From: Sphingomonas sp. H160509
Lineage (GTDB): Bacteria; Pseudomonadota; Alphaproteobacteria; Sphingomonadales; Sphingomonadaceae
NCBI RefSeq assembly: GCF_024124765.2
Contig: NZ_JAMXSR020000001.1
Span: 1 to 64,000, forward strand
DNA length: 64,000 bases
Direction of reading: 5' to 3'
Part shown: positions 17,611 to 27,958 of the stretch, one piece after another
Layout of the letters: each line of letters begins with the position of its first letter
Numbering within the stretch: position 1 is the first letter of the stretch
Notes under the pieces: model-generated
Database searches by the model: none
The model's input: the letters and a program-made list of their open reading frames with translations, nothing else
Told to the model about the DNA's origin: nothing
Translations under genes and position numbers: made by a program

Positions 17611-20580
17611 TTAGAAGCGCTGGCGCAGGCCGACGAAGAACCGCCGCTGCAGGATGTCATAGAGGCCGAGGTCGGTGGCACCGAAGCCGACCCATTTCGG
17701 CGGCTGGGTATCGAAGAGGTTCTGCACACCTACGCGCAGTTGCAGCCGATCGTTGATCCCGACGCGACCAACCAGATCGACATAGTCGATCGCCGCCGAG
17801 CCCGGGCGGCTTGGGTTGGATACCCCCACATCGGAATAGTGGCTCAGGCTGTCGTACCAGCGATACGTGCCGGTCAGCTCCACCGGACCGATCTTGTAGG
17901 TGGTCGACAGGTTCAATTTCCAGCGCGGAAAGGCCGTCGCGCCCGGGTCGATTTGCGCGTTGCCTATAGTCCCGGCATAATCGAGAAACGGTGCGTCGGC
18001 GAGGTTCTGGATCTTGTACTTGTCGAGATAAGAAAGGACGATGTTGACGCCAAGGTCGCCGGCGTTGCCCAGGCCGACATCGGCTAACTTGATGCCGTAA
18101 TCGAACTGAAAGTCGATCCCCGACACCTCATACGCCGCGAGGTTTAATGTTGGCTGGAGCTGCAGCTCGATGCCGCCATTGACGTTGCGCGTGGTCAATT
18201 GGCAAAAAGAAATTGGTCGGATCATAAGTTGAATTAGATTGGCCATCGCCATTGAAGCAGCGTGACAGGCCGACCTGCGCGGTTATGCTGCCGATCGCAT
18301 CGCGCACCTTGATGTCGTAGAAATCGACCGACGCGGACAAGCGGCGGAGCCACGGGGATTGCGACTTGCTCTGCCAAACCGCCCCTAAGGTGTAAGTGTC
18401 GGCCGTTTCTTCGCGCAGGCCGAGGTTGCCGGAGGCTTGCCCCGGTACGGAACTGCCGGCGAAGCGGAAGATGTCGACGACCGCGCCGGGTACGCCGGTC
18501 GCTAGGCACAATCCGCGAACCTGTGCCGCATTGGCGCTGGCGCCACGAAACGAACTGGTGATGTCGCAGGGGTCGCCACCACCAAGTGCAATCGAGCCGA
18601 CGCCCGCCGATGCGCGCTCGGGCGGAGCGAAAAGCTCGCCTAGGCTCGGCGCACGGATAGCGCGCTGGTAACTGCCGCGAAGGCGTAACCCCTCCCCGAC
18701 GGCCCAGTCAGCGCTGCCCTTGTAGGTGCTAACGCCGCCGATCGTGCTGTAATCTGAATAGCGATAAGCGACGTCAAGATTGAGTTCCTCGACAAGTGGA
18801 AGATCGTGCAACACTGGCACGAACAATTCGAGAAAGCCTTCCTTGACATTGTAATTGCCGCCCGTGCCATTGGTCGGCTGGACCGGATAGACTTCAGACC
18901 GCACACGCTGCTCGTCCGGGGCGTAGCCATAGCTTGGGCGCCGATAGCTTGCACCTGCGGCGAAGCGAACCTCGCCCGCTGGCAAGTTAAAAAAGACCGC
19001 CTTGGATCGATCCTTCAACGATCGCCTGCTTTAGGGTCGTACGCTCGCTCAGGTTGCGATTCAAATAGTCGTAGCAGGCTTCCTGCCCTGGTGTTACGTC
19101 GAGTGCCGCGACAGAGAACGGGTTGAACCCGCCCGGACAGATCGAGGCACCGCCATCGGCAGCCCCGACCAGTTTTTGGAAAGCTGCAATGTTGATAAAC
19201 CCTGACGATCGTTCGCTGGTAACGGTGCGGCCGTAGGAGCCATAGATGTCCCAGCTCCATCCAAGCGACGAAACTTTGCCGCGCGCGCCGACCAGGAGCT
19301 CGCTGACTTCATTGTCAAACTCATAGTTGGTACGTCCGACACGGCTGGTGCTGAACGTGAAGTTAAGCGGCGCGTTAGGGTTCGGCCGCGACGCTGCGAT
19401 GGCTCGCAGAGCCGCTGGAACGAATGGATTTGCTACTGGGATTGTTGCCAGCGGGGCGACTGAACCGGCCGAATAGCCGGGTCTGCTGTAACTCGATGAA
19501 TATTGCGAATGGTTGAACTGAAAATAGGCTTCGATGTCGTCTGCGACTTCGTAACTGCCTTTTACAAACGCGTTATAGCGAGTGATGGGGGGTTTGAAGC
19601 GGGATGAACTCGCCTAACGGGAACCCGACACGGTCCTCAACGACGACATAGGGATCGCCGGCCGGATAGCGCAGGTTGAGGACTGGCGCAGCCGTGGTGA
19701 ACAATGTCGCATCACTATTAACGCCAAACGCTGCATTTCGTGCAGGCGTTCCTGCCCCATAAGATGCGAATACGGCGTTCAACGCGGCCTGAGTCGGCAA
19801 GTTGGTGCCGCTTGCGGTGACTGCGCCGCCGATTAGGGCACTGGCGATACCAGAACCTTCGAAGAAGGGGCGTGACCCACGGGACGTACCGGAGCGATCG
19901 AAGTAGCCGATCGATGCGACGATGTTGCCGCGATCATTGGCAAAATTGCCACCCATCGTGGCGGACAGGGATAGGCCTTCGGAGTCATTGCGTTCGGTTA
20001 TGCCATACTGCGCGTCCAGTTCGAGTCCGGTGAAGCGGCGGCGCAGCTTCACATTCACCACGCCGGCTATCGCGTCCGAGCCGTAGACCGCCGAGGCGCC
20101 ACCAGTGATGACTTCGATATTTTCGATCAACGCGGGGGCGATAGTATTAAGGTCTACCGCGCCGAGAGAATCGGACGGTTGCGTCCGCCGTCCATCGACA
20201 AGAACCAAGGTTCGTTGAATTCCCAAGCCACGCAGGTTGGCATTCGCGCGTCCCTGCCGTGCCGGGCTTGATCCGCTATTGGCGTTACTGGCAGCAAACT
20301 GCGGCAATTGATTGAGCGTGGCATCAAGCGTTGCGGGACCGCGCGCAGCCACGGCTTCCGCGCCGATCGTGACAATGGGGCTTTCCGCGATATAGTCGGG
20401 CCGCGAGATGCGCGATCCAGTGACGACGATGTCAGCGCCCTTTTCGGGTTGGTCCGTCGCGGCCTCGATTAAGCTGCCCGGTGCCGTGGCAGAAGTGGAC
20501 TGCGCATCTTGAGCGAATACTTCTGACGCTGTCGCCAGCACGAGCACAGACGCACTAAGCCGGAAAATTTCCCGCATCAC
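17611..20580 (-). CDS. TonB-dependent outer-membrane receptor 2 (three homopolymer frameshifts)
   Basis: Signal peptide MMREIFRLSASVLVLATASEV is followed by plug motifs ADIVVTGSRISRPDYIAESP, NLRGLGIQRTLVLVDGRRTQ and IEVITGGASAVYGSDAIAGV. The barrel ends LYDILQRRFFVGLRQRF. Shifts fall at the six-G run 19587-19592 (QTP to ITRYNAFVKGSYEVADDIEA), at six A (18989-18994; GGLF to NLPAGEVRFAAG) and at five A (18204-18208; TYDPTNFF to CQLTTRNVNGG). Removing one base at each restores a receptor of about 985 residues. It shares the DYxAESPI plug variant with receptor 1, so the two are paralogues. It is the first gene of a train containing MmgE/PrpD, IclR, esterase, secreted protein and serine hydrolase, and presumably supplies their substrate (inference). 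Confidence 0.92.
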
Positions 20581-20620
20581 ACCTCTCCTGACTTGTTCCG
20601 TCTAGCGGAACGTTGGCCCG

Positions 20621-20649
20621 CATAATGGACGAGTTGTATTGGGAGTCAA
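20621..20649 (-). promoter_or_regulatory. Candidate promoter of the TonB receptor 2 operon
   Basis: On the minus strand TTGACT (20649-20644) is followed after 16 bases by CATTAT (20627-20622), about 40 bases before the receptor start. The surrounding AACAAAGATTGACT faintly resembles palindromic copies A and B, but I would not call it a fifth copy. Confidence 0.35.
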
Positions 20650-20915
20650 TCTTTGTTCGCGTTGTCCCGTTGCGCGCGACTTGACCGGCCCTGCAATCGT
20701 CGCGGGACGTCTCGACCGCGATGTGCGAGGAGCTGAGGTCGATCGTGAAGGCGTTGTTGTCGGGTAACAGATCGAAATGCGGAACGATCGAAGAAGCGGG
20801 CAACGCCAATGCCGCCCTCGCGCGCGCCGATCTTCCTGATCATGATCGAGAAGATGATCTTGTTATCTTCCTGCAAGTCCGCAGCCTTTCGGCGATAGCG
20901 GCGGTTTTGGCGTTC
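20650..20915. other. Intergenic stretch without a supported gene
   Basis: Between the TonB receptor 2 promoter and the IS end. Short open frames exist on both strands (for example the 76-codon minus frame at 20646-20876), but none has a recognisable domain or convincing start. It may be debris of a gene cut by the IS element. Confidence 0.4.
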
Positions 20916-20932
20916 TGACCTGCTCCCCGTTT

Positions 20933-21831
20933 TCAGGCCGCTGATAACTTAGCTTCGGTTTCCATATGCCCCTGGCGGGGGCGGTTCGTAAACTCGGCGG
21001 GAGCCATCCCGCCAAGACTGCTGTGCGGACGCACGGTGTTGTAGTCCGTCCGCCATGCCTCGATGATCCGTCTCGCCGCAGCCAGCGAGGGGAACAGGTG
21101 TTCGTTCAGACACTCGTCGCGCAAGCGACCATTGAACGATTCCACAAAGCCATTCTGCTGCGGCTTTCCCGGGGCGATGTAGTGCCACTCGACCCCGGTG
21201 TCCTGACACCAGGCGAGGACGGCATGACTGGTCAGCTCGGTGCCCCCCTTCGGCTTCGCTCAGGACAGGATTGTCGCTGACTACCATGCACGGCAGCCCG
21301 TGACGCTCGGCGATGGCGCTCAGCTCGCGAACGACCCGCCGACCCCACAGCGAGGTGTCGACGATGCAAGCCAGGCATTCCCGGCTGTAGTCGTCGATGA
21401 CATTGAGCATACGGAACCGCCGGCCGCAGGCCAACGAGTCCGATACGAAGTCGAGCGACCAGCGCTGGTTGGGTTCTTGCGGGATCGCCATCGGCGCCCG
21501 CGTGCCCAGCGCGCGCTTGCGGCCACCACGCTTGCGTACCGTCAGTCGCTCCTCGCGATACAGCCGATACACCTTCTTCAGGTTCATGCCTTTCCCCTCG
21601 CGCCTGAGCCGGATCGCCAGCCGCCGGTAGCCGAACCGACGACGCTCGTTCGCGATCTCGCGCATCCGTACGGGGACAGCATCGTCCTGCCCGCGAAGCG
21701 GCTCATATTGCCATGCCGACCGGTTGACCCCGATTAGCCTGCAGGCACGACGCTCGGAGAAGCCGTGGTCGGCCATCAGCTTCTCCCCCGCAGCGTAGCG
21801 CTCTCCAGACCGGGTCAGTTTTTTCCCAGCA
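20933..21831 (-). pseudogene. IS3-family transposase OrfB, disrupted by a 25-bp insertion
   Basis: It begins in the -1 frame after the A6 run (KKLTRSGERYAAGEKLMADH). An HTH_21-like region follows (FGYRRLAIRLRREGKGMNLK) and then the DDE integrase core: QRWSLDFVSDSLACGRRFRM, DDYSRECLACIVDTSL, MVVSDN. Immediately after SDN, which contains the second catalytic Asp, a 25-bp insert breaks the frame. The original reading resumes as GTELTSHAV and ends with [20 protein letters not shown] and [17 protein letters not shown]. The third catalytic residue (Glu, in [12 protein letters not shown]) lies in the shifted part, so no active transposase can be made. Confidence 0.85.
21245..21269 (-). repeat. 25-bp REP-like palindromic insertion inside the transposase
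   Basis: The inserted bases, on the minus strand, are CCTGTCCTGAGCGAAGCCGAAGGGG. The sequence CCTGAGCGAAG(T/C)CGAAGG is a dispersed repeat motif I recognise from several bacterial genomes, including sphingomonads. It splits GACAAT from GGCACCGAG of the transposase with no visible target duplication. No other copy was seen in this window. Confidence 0.6.
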
Positions 21832-21950
21832 GATCCTTCAGCGCCGACACGTCGAGCAGCGACTCTGCCAGCAGCTTCTTCAGCCGGCGGTTCTCGTCCT
21901 CGAGCGCCCGCAACCGAGCCGCATCCGACACGGTCATTCCGCCGTCGGCC
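21815..21950 (-). pseudogene. IS3-family OrfA, C-terminal fragment
   Basis: The frame encodes GGMTVSDAARLRALEDENRR and LLAESLLDVSALKDLLGKN, the leucine-zipper end of IS3 OrfA. The helix-turn-helix half is absent. The frame continues without interruption into the neighbouring oxidoreductase fragment, forming a fortuitous fusion. Confidence 0.75.
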
Positions 21951-22250
21951 AGTTCCACGCCGTAAGCGTTGGTCACATCGACGATCGTCTTGCCGTGCCA
22001 GCCGGGAAGCGCCTTCGCGACATCCGCGTGCGCCTCGAACCGCACGGCGAGGAAGATGACGTCGGCCTTGATCGCTTCGGCCAGAGTCGTGGGAATGACG
22101 CGGGGGGCCGATCGCAGCAGCATCCGCTGCATAGCTTTCCAGGTCGCGCGTGGTTGCGACCGATACATCGACGCCGCTTCGGACGAAGGCTTTCGCGAGC
22201 GCCTGGCTGCTGCGTCGGCACGCGGCAGGACTTGGCATTGATGACGGCGA
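21951..22250 (-). pseudogene. NADP-binding oxidoreductase (F420-reductase-like), truncated
   Basis: The minus strand encodes QALAKAFVRSGVDVSVATTR, then VIPTTLAEAIKADVIFLAVRFEAHADV and KALPGWHGKTIVDVTNAYGV. This is the N-terminal Rossmann region of the NADPH-dependent F420 reductase/NADP oxidoreductase family. A six-C run at 22102-22107 shifts the frame between IGP and RVIPTT. The extreme N-terminus, where GxGxxG is expected, is not readable as normal sequence. The gene stops abruptly at the joined IS fragment near 21950 and the other half is not present on the far side of the IS. This is a rearrangement product, not a simple insertion. Confidence 0.65.
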
Positions 22251-22508
22251 ACTAAGGAGGCAAAGCGGTCTAGACCGGTGACACATACGGCATACGATCC
22301 CGGAGCCGTCGATACCCCCGTTCGGCCGCGATGAACGGGCGTCCGTAGTTGAGAAGCAGGGGGAGGGGCGGGAATGGCCGGTTATGGGTCTTAAGACATT
22401 CGCCGCAGATTTTGTCGGGAACGCGAACAACTATGTATGAGATGAGCTCGCTGATCACCGATCGGACATAAACTGGCGTTTATTCCACGTCGCTGTGCAG
22501 AGTATGAT
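22251..22508. other. Intergenic region downstream of trehalase
   Basis: A short minus-strand open frame (22270-22458, 62 codons) has no recognisable domain. The only structure noticed is a perfect 12-bp palindrome, CGGTCTAGACCG, at 22266-22277. No gene is supported. Confidence 0.4.
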
Positions 22509-24084
22509 TCAATGCAGCGCTAGCTCAGGATAGCGGTCGAGGATCGCGCTCGCGACGCCGTTGGTCCAGCCGAAGCCGTCCTGCACGGGATATTCGCCAC
22601 CGCCGCCGGGCGTACGCTGCTCGATGTTATATTTTTCGAGCATCTTGCCCGTCTCGGCATAGGCCGCACCGACCGTGCCGATCCAGCGACGCGCAATGTC
22701 CTTCGCCAGCGCCGGCTCGCCATTCGCCTCCAGCCCGGCGATCGCGACCCATTGCAGCGGCGCCCAGCCATTGGGTTCGTCCCATTGCTGCCCGGTGTTC
22801 AGCGTCGTGGTCCGCAAGCCACCCTCGGCCAACAGCGATTTGCGCACCGTCGCGGCGACCGCCTGCGCCTGCGCAGGCGAGGCGAGGCCGACGAACAGCG
22901 GGTGCAGCATCGCCGCGTTGATGCTCGTGGTGGGCTTGCGCGTCGACAGGTCCCAGTCGGCGTACCGCGCGTTCGTCGCCTGCCAGAGATAGCGGTCGAT
23001 CGCCGTCTTGCGCTTGGCTGCGAGGGTCGTGAACGCGGTCGCGCAAGGCGCGTCGTCAGCCTTACGACAGCGTTCGGCGATGCGACGCTCCATCGCCCAT
23101 AACAGGCTGTTGAGATCGACGGGTACGATGTCGGTGGTGTGGACCGTCGCAAGCGACTGCGGGTCGCGGAGCCAGCGCGAACTAAAATCCCATCCGCTCT
23201 CCGCCCCCCGCACGCAGGTTGCGTTGCGTGTCGGCCGCAGGGCGGGGCGCCGCCTTCGCCGCGGTCTCGACGTCCTCGGCATAGGATTCGTCGCGAGGCG
23301 TATCGCGGTCGTCGTAATAGCGGTTGAGCACGCTGCCGTCGGGCATCCGCACCACGCGCAGGCAGGCGGGCTTGCCGGCAATACAGGCCTCGCCCTTCAT
23401 CCAGAACGCGTGCTCGGTCCGCAGCGCCGCCAGCCGACGCTTGGCCACCGCCGGATCGGTGTTGGTCGAAAGGTCGAGCATCAGCGCATAATAGGGCGGC
23501 TGCGAACGGCTAAGGTAATAGGTCCGCGTCCCGTTCGGGATGTGGCCGTACCGCTCGATCAGGCTCGTGAAATCCTCGAGCATCGACTCGACCAGCGGCT
23601 GCTGGCCATCGACCTTCAGCCCGAGCATCGTGAAATAGCTGTCCCAGTAATAGATCTCGCGGAAGCGCCCGCCCGGCACGACATAGGGGGCAGGGAGCGG
23701 CAGCGCGGAGCTGCCCGCCACCGGGACGACCGGCTGGCGCACGAGTTGCGGCCAGAGCGTCCGGACATGCGTCCTGAGATCGCCCGAGCCCCGATCGTTC
23801 TCGCCCGGCACGACGAAATTGGCGAGCACGAACGCTTTCAGGGCCGGGCCTGCAGGCTTGGTCCGCGCATAGTCGGCCATGATCGCCTCGGCAGCGCGCT
23901 TCGGCACCGCGTCGACGAACGTCTTGCCGTCGGCGAACACATGACCCTGCTGCACGGCCTGGAACAGTGGTCCGTACACGTCCATCGGCGATCGGATCGC
24001 GGTGGTGGAAACGGGCGCGGTTTGCGCAGGCGCCATCGCGGCGACCGAGGCCAACGCGGCAAAACGGCTCACGGTCTTCATCAC
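22509..24084 (-). CDS. treA: Periplasmic alpha,alpha-trehalase, GH37 (one frameshift)
   Basis: The start at 24084 gives MMKTVSRFAALASVAAMAPA, a signal peptide. The GH37 signatures are both visible: PGGRFREIYYWDSYFTMLGL, and QWDEPNGWAPLQW in the C-terminal half. GGGGEYPVQDGFGWTNGV follows near the end. A single extra base in the six-C run at 23204-23209 separates TQRNLRAG from AESGWDFSSRWLRDPQSLAT. Corrected, the protein has about 525 residues, normal for TreA. It splits trehalose to two glucose in the periplasm. The gene follows, on the same strand, an ECF sigma/FecR/TonB-receptor set, suggesting that trehalose or a related disaccharide is the inducing and imported ligand (inference). Confidence 0.93.
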
Positions 24085-24170
24085 GTCGCGATCATCCCGG
24101 CAGAGCGATCGATCCCGCCGATGTGGCGGGACCGATCGTTGAAACGTCTATCAGACCTTGTCGGCGTTGT

Positions 24171-26863
24171 TCAGAACTTGAACGCGGCGCCAAACCGGAT
24201 CGAACGACCGATGATCGGCCGGGCGAGGATCGTACCGCTGCCCTGCGATCCGAGCGTACGCGGATTGCCCTCGGTCAGCCCGATCTCGTCGGTCAGATTG
24301 TCGCCGATCACCTGGAACTGGATCTGCGGGGTCAGGTCCAGCGTGGCACCTGCATCGAGCTTGTAATAGCCCGGCAGGACCTGCGCGTTCTGGACGTCGG
24401 AGAACCGGTCGCCGACATAGCCGATCGTCGCATACACGCCGGCCTTCGTGTCGCCGCCGAATTCCAGGTCGTAGGCGGGGGGTGACGCGCCACTGCCATT
24501 TCGGCTGGCGCTGCACCCGGTTGCCGGTCAGATCGGTGCGGCCGCCATCGGTGAAGAAGTCGCGGTATTTCGCGTCGAGATAGGTCGCCGAGCCGCTGAG
24601 CGTGAAGCCGCCGAAGGGCCGCAACTGCCCTTCCAGCTCGCCGCCGGTCGCCTTGGCACCACCGATCGACGCGATCGGTGCGCCGCTGGTGATGACCGTC
24701 GTCGCGAGCCCGTCGAAGGTGTTGTGGAACACCGTCGCGTACAGGTTGGCGATCCCGGTCGAGACCTTCACGCCGCCCTCATAGCTGTCGACCTGCGGCG
24801 CGACGTCGATGCCGTCGCGCAGATTGTCGAAGAACGGGAAGCTGTTGCCGCGGCTGTAGCGGACGAACGCGCCGATCTCGCGCGTGAGATCGTAATTGAC
24901 GCCGCCGGTCCACGACCAGGCGTCGCCGCGATAGCGGATCGTGCGGAAGGTGCCGTTCAACTGCGCGTCGCCATTGTCGTACAGCGTCAGCGGATTGCCG
25001 TCCGCGCCCGCCGCCGGCACCGTGCCGGCCAGGTTCTCGAGCGTGCCGTCGACCGAGTGGTGCTGATAGCGGACGCCGCCATCGACACGCAGCTTGTCGG
25101 TGACCTGCAGTTCGTCGACCGCATAGCCGGCGACGTCCTCGCCGGTGTAGCGCGCGTTGACCTTGAACGTCGAACCGCCCGAAAAGCCGTCGCGTGTGAC
25201 GATCCGGCCGTCCGCCAGCGTCAGGTTGAGCCGGCGCGCATTGGGTTCGGCGGTGAGCAGCATGCTGTTGCCGAGGTTCCACCGGTCGCGCGATTTGTAG
25301 CGTGTGTAATAGACGCCGCCGGTCAGAGTGTTGCTGCCCGACTTCCACTCCAGCGCGAAATCGTTGACGAACGCTTGGATGTGCTTCTCGACGCTCCAGA
25401 GCCCGGCCTCGACTACCGCCTGGTTGGGTGAGGCCGCGGCACCGCCGGTCGCGAAGGTGAGCGACCCGATCGTTCCGCCCCGACCGGCGGCATAGGCGGC
25501 GGCGGTGATCGGCGGGGTGCCGCCGGGGACGAGACCGATCGTATCGGCGTCGCCCTCCATCCAGCTGCCGCGATCGCGCACCGTGATCCCGCTGCCGAGT
25601 TCATAGTCGAAATTGCCGCCGAGATTGTAGATCTTCGCGCTGCGTCCATCGGCCAGGTCGACCCGGCTGCCGTCGTTGCGCACGCCGATCCGCGTGTCGC
25701 GACCGACCAACGTCCCGGTGCCGGCATCGAACCCGGCATATTCGCGGATCTTGTCGCCGTCCTGCACCACCGGGATCGGCAGCAGCCATTGGCCGCGATC
25801 GTCGAGATAGCGACCGAACAGCAGAATCGAGCCCTTGTCGAAATCGTGCCGGATGTTGCCGGTAATCTGGCCGCCACGTTCTGCCTCGAACTGTGCGTCG
25901 CGAATCCCGCGCGAGGTCGAGTAATAGCCACCAAGCATGTAGGTCGTGCTATCGTCGATGGGGCCGGAGACGTAGCTGTCGACGCGGAACTCGCCGAAAT
26001 CGGTACCGCTGAGCTTCAGCAGTCCGGCGGGCGTCTGCTTGCCTTCACGCTGGACGAGGTTGACGGTTAGTCCCGGCTGGCCGTTCGAAAACAACGCGCC
26101 GGTGCCGCCACGTACCGCCTCGACCCGCTGGATCGTCTCGTCGATCCGGATCAGCTGCGTGTTTTCCAGGAACGACAGCGTTGGCGGCGGGAAGAATGGC
26201 ACGCCTTCGGTCTGGAAGGTGACGTATTCCGCATCGCCACCCGACGGATAGCCACGCACGAAGATGTTGGCGCCGGTCTTGCCGCCCGAACTCTCGGTGC
26301 TGACGCCGGGAACCGCACGCAGCACTTCGGCGGTGCTGGCGGTGCCCAGTCGTTGTGCCATCGTGCTGTCGATCGTGGTGACCGCAAACGCCGCATCCTG
26401 TCGCCGGGTGCCGGCGCCTGCGGTACCGATCACGACGATGTCCGCGGCGGGTTCCTCGGGGGGCGGCCTGCGTCGCGGTCGGATCCTGCTGGGGCGCAAC
26501 AGGCGGTGTGGCCGTGACGGTACCGGTCGACTGCTCCTCGGCGTCGACGATCAGGTACGCGCCGCTCGGCGTCAGCTTGTGGCCGAGGCCCGAGCCCTTG
26601 AGGATCGTCGTCAAGGCATCGCCGACTTCCATTCGGCCCGTAACCGCGCGCGCAGTCTTGCCGCGGACCAGCGTGGGCGAGAACAGGATCTGCTTGCCGC
26701 TCTGGCGGGAAAAGGCGAGCAACGCGGTGCTCATGTCCTGTCGGGCGATCCGGACGCCGACCGCGGCCTGCGCAGTCACGCCGATCGGAATGCCGCCGGC
26801 GCCGAGCGCCAGTGCGGTCATCATCATGCCGCGCAACAGCACGGTCCTGCCTGTGGATGTCAT
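24171..26863 (-). CDS. TonB-dependent receptor with N-terminal STN signalling domain (two frameshifts)
   Basis: After a signal peptide the STN (secretin/TonB short N-terminal) domain is evident: RIARQDMSTALLAFSRQSGK, then ILFSPTLVRGKTARAVTGRM and ALTTILKGSGLGHKLTPSGA. The plug reads PAADIVVIGTAGAGTRRQDA, then SGGKTGANIFVRGYPSGGDA and VEAVRGGTGALFSNGQPGLT. The barrel ends in RPIIGRSIRFGAAFKF. Shifts occur in the six-G runs at 26458-26463 (TQAAP to EEPAADI) and 24477-24482 (WRVTP to AYDLEFGGDTKAGVYATIGY). The STN domain marks a transducer of the FecA type, which signals through a FecR-like anti-sigma factor. Both partner genes lie immediately upstream. The ligand is probably related to the downstream trehalase substrate. 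Confidence 0.92.
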
Positions 26864-26953
26864 GCAACCCTCCCTGTGTGTGCGATCCCTCTGCCGGGGT
26901 CGATCCGAGGATAAAGACGCAAGGTTCCGAAAACCCCGAACCCTCGTCCGAAA

Positions 26954-27958
26954 TTATTTTCTCGTGGCGATCGTGATACCGTCGGCGCGGCGCGCGACGG
27001 TTACGGGGAAGCCCATTTGCAGCGCATCGAGGAACGGCTGGACCTCGCCGGTGCGGAACGATCCGCTGATCCGGACATCGCCGGCCTTGGTATCGGCGAG
27101 CGCGATCCGCGGCGTGCCATAGCGGTTCATTTCGGCGATCGCGTGACGCAGCGTCGTGTCCTCGAACACGAGCCGTCCCTCGCTCCAGCTCGACAATGCC
27201 AAGGCGATGCCCGGCACATGACGCAGCGAGACGCTGCCTGCGGCGGCCGTCAGGACGTCGTCGGGCACCATCGCAACCGGCTTCGCGTGCCCGCCCTTCG
27301 CAGCGACGCTGACCAACCCCTCGACGAGCGCGACCTGCACCGCACCGGGGTCGAGCCGGATGTCGAACGCGGTGCCGTGCGCCGTCACCGATTGCGACCC
27401 CGCGGTGACGACGAACGGACGCGGCTGATGCTTGGCGACCTCGAACAGTGCCTGGCCGCGTTCGAGCACCAGTCGACGCTCGGCATCGTTATACGCGACC
27501 CGCACGCGACTGTCGGTATCGAGCGTCAACCGCGATCCATCCGTCAGCGTCACCATCAGCCGTTGCCCGGTCGCGGTGCGATATACGGGCGCGTCTGCGA
27601 TCTGCGTTGCCGGTCTGGTTGTCGTCGCATCGTCGGCGAAGCGTAACCAGGCGATCGGCGCGACGACCGCGGCACAGGCCGCGGCGGCCAGCATCCACGG
27701 CGCAGTGCGGCGCGGTTCGCGCGCGAGTGCGATGCGCGCCACCGCGGCATGACGCAGCGCTAGCATATCGGGATGATCCGCGAGCGCGGCGCTCATCGTA
27801 CGCGCCTCGGCAACCGCCGCGAACGCTGAGGCATGGCCGGCGCGCGACTGCCAATCTTCGAACTGCAAGCGCGTGGCGTCGCTGCGATCGCTCTCGAGAC
27901 GCTCGGCCCATTCGGCGGCCTTAATCATCGCCGGATCGCGCTGGTGCGGCACGATCAC
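26954..27958 (-). CDS. FecR family anti-sigma factor / signal transducer
   Basis: 334 residues starting at 27958, overlapping the sigma-factor stop by four bases (ATGA), so the two are translationally coupled. An N-terminal cytoplasmic DUF4880-like region (AAEWAERLESDRSDATRLQF, then EDWQSRAGHASAFAAV) is followed by one membrane segment (PWMLAAAACAAVVAPIAWL). The periplasmic FecR domain comes next: LTDGSRLTLDTDSRVRVAYN, LERGQALFEVAKHQPRPFVV, VTAHGTAFDIRL. A C-terminal STN-like tail ends the protein (SGSFRTGEVQPFLDALQMGF). FecR proteins hold the cognate ECF sigma factor inactive until the ligand-bound receptor signals. The sequence is intact. Confidence 0.93.
   Translation of the reverse strand: MIVPHQRDPAMIKAAEWAERLESDRSDATRLQFEDWQSRAGHASAFAAVAEARTMSAALADHPDMLALRHAAVARIALAREPRRTAPWMLAAAACAAVVAPIAWLRFADDATTTRPATQIADAPVYRTATGQRLMVTLTDGSRLTLDTDSRVRVAYNDAERRLVLERGQALFEVAKHQPRPFVVTAGSQSVTAHGTAFDIRLDPGAVQVALVEGLVSVAAKGGHAKPVAMVPDDVLTAAAGSVSLRHVPGIALALSSWSEGRLVFEDTTLRHAIAEMNRYGTPRIALADTKAGDVRISGSFRTGEVQPFLDALQMGFPVTVARRADGITIATRK

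Larger units (their letters stand above)
20916..21950 (-). mobile_element. Truncated IS3-family insertion sequence (IS407-group-like)
   Basis: The left end is TGACCTGCTCCCCGTTTTC at 20916, resembling IS3-family termini. The element carries an almost complete orfB and only the last part of orfA. OrfA is cut at about the GGMTVSDAARLRALEDENRR position, so some 45 N-terminal residues and the other terminal repeat are missing. Beyond about 21950 the sequence is a different gene. The orfA/orfB junction has an A6 run (GGA AAA AAC TGA), the standard site for programmed -1 frameshifting. The element is not autonomous. Confidence 0.8.

Noticed and set aside
20634-20656. A fifth copy of the palindromic element before TonB receptor 2
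   Set aside because: AACAAAGATTGACTCC shares TTGACT and AACAA with copy A but lacks the CARTC-N2-GACTG symmetry; a simple -35 box explains it.
20949-22430. A single 493-codon minus-strand open frame
   Set aside because: It is a chance fusion of an out-of-frame oxidoreductase remnant with IS3 OrfB and then an out-of-frame tail; only the IS part has family sequence.
23008-24366. A 452-codon plus-strand open frame
   Set aside because: It is antisense to the trehalase signatures and the end of a TonB receptor; no domain or start signal.
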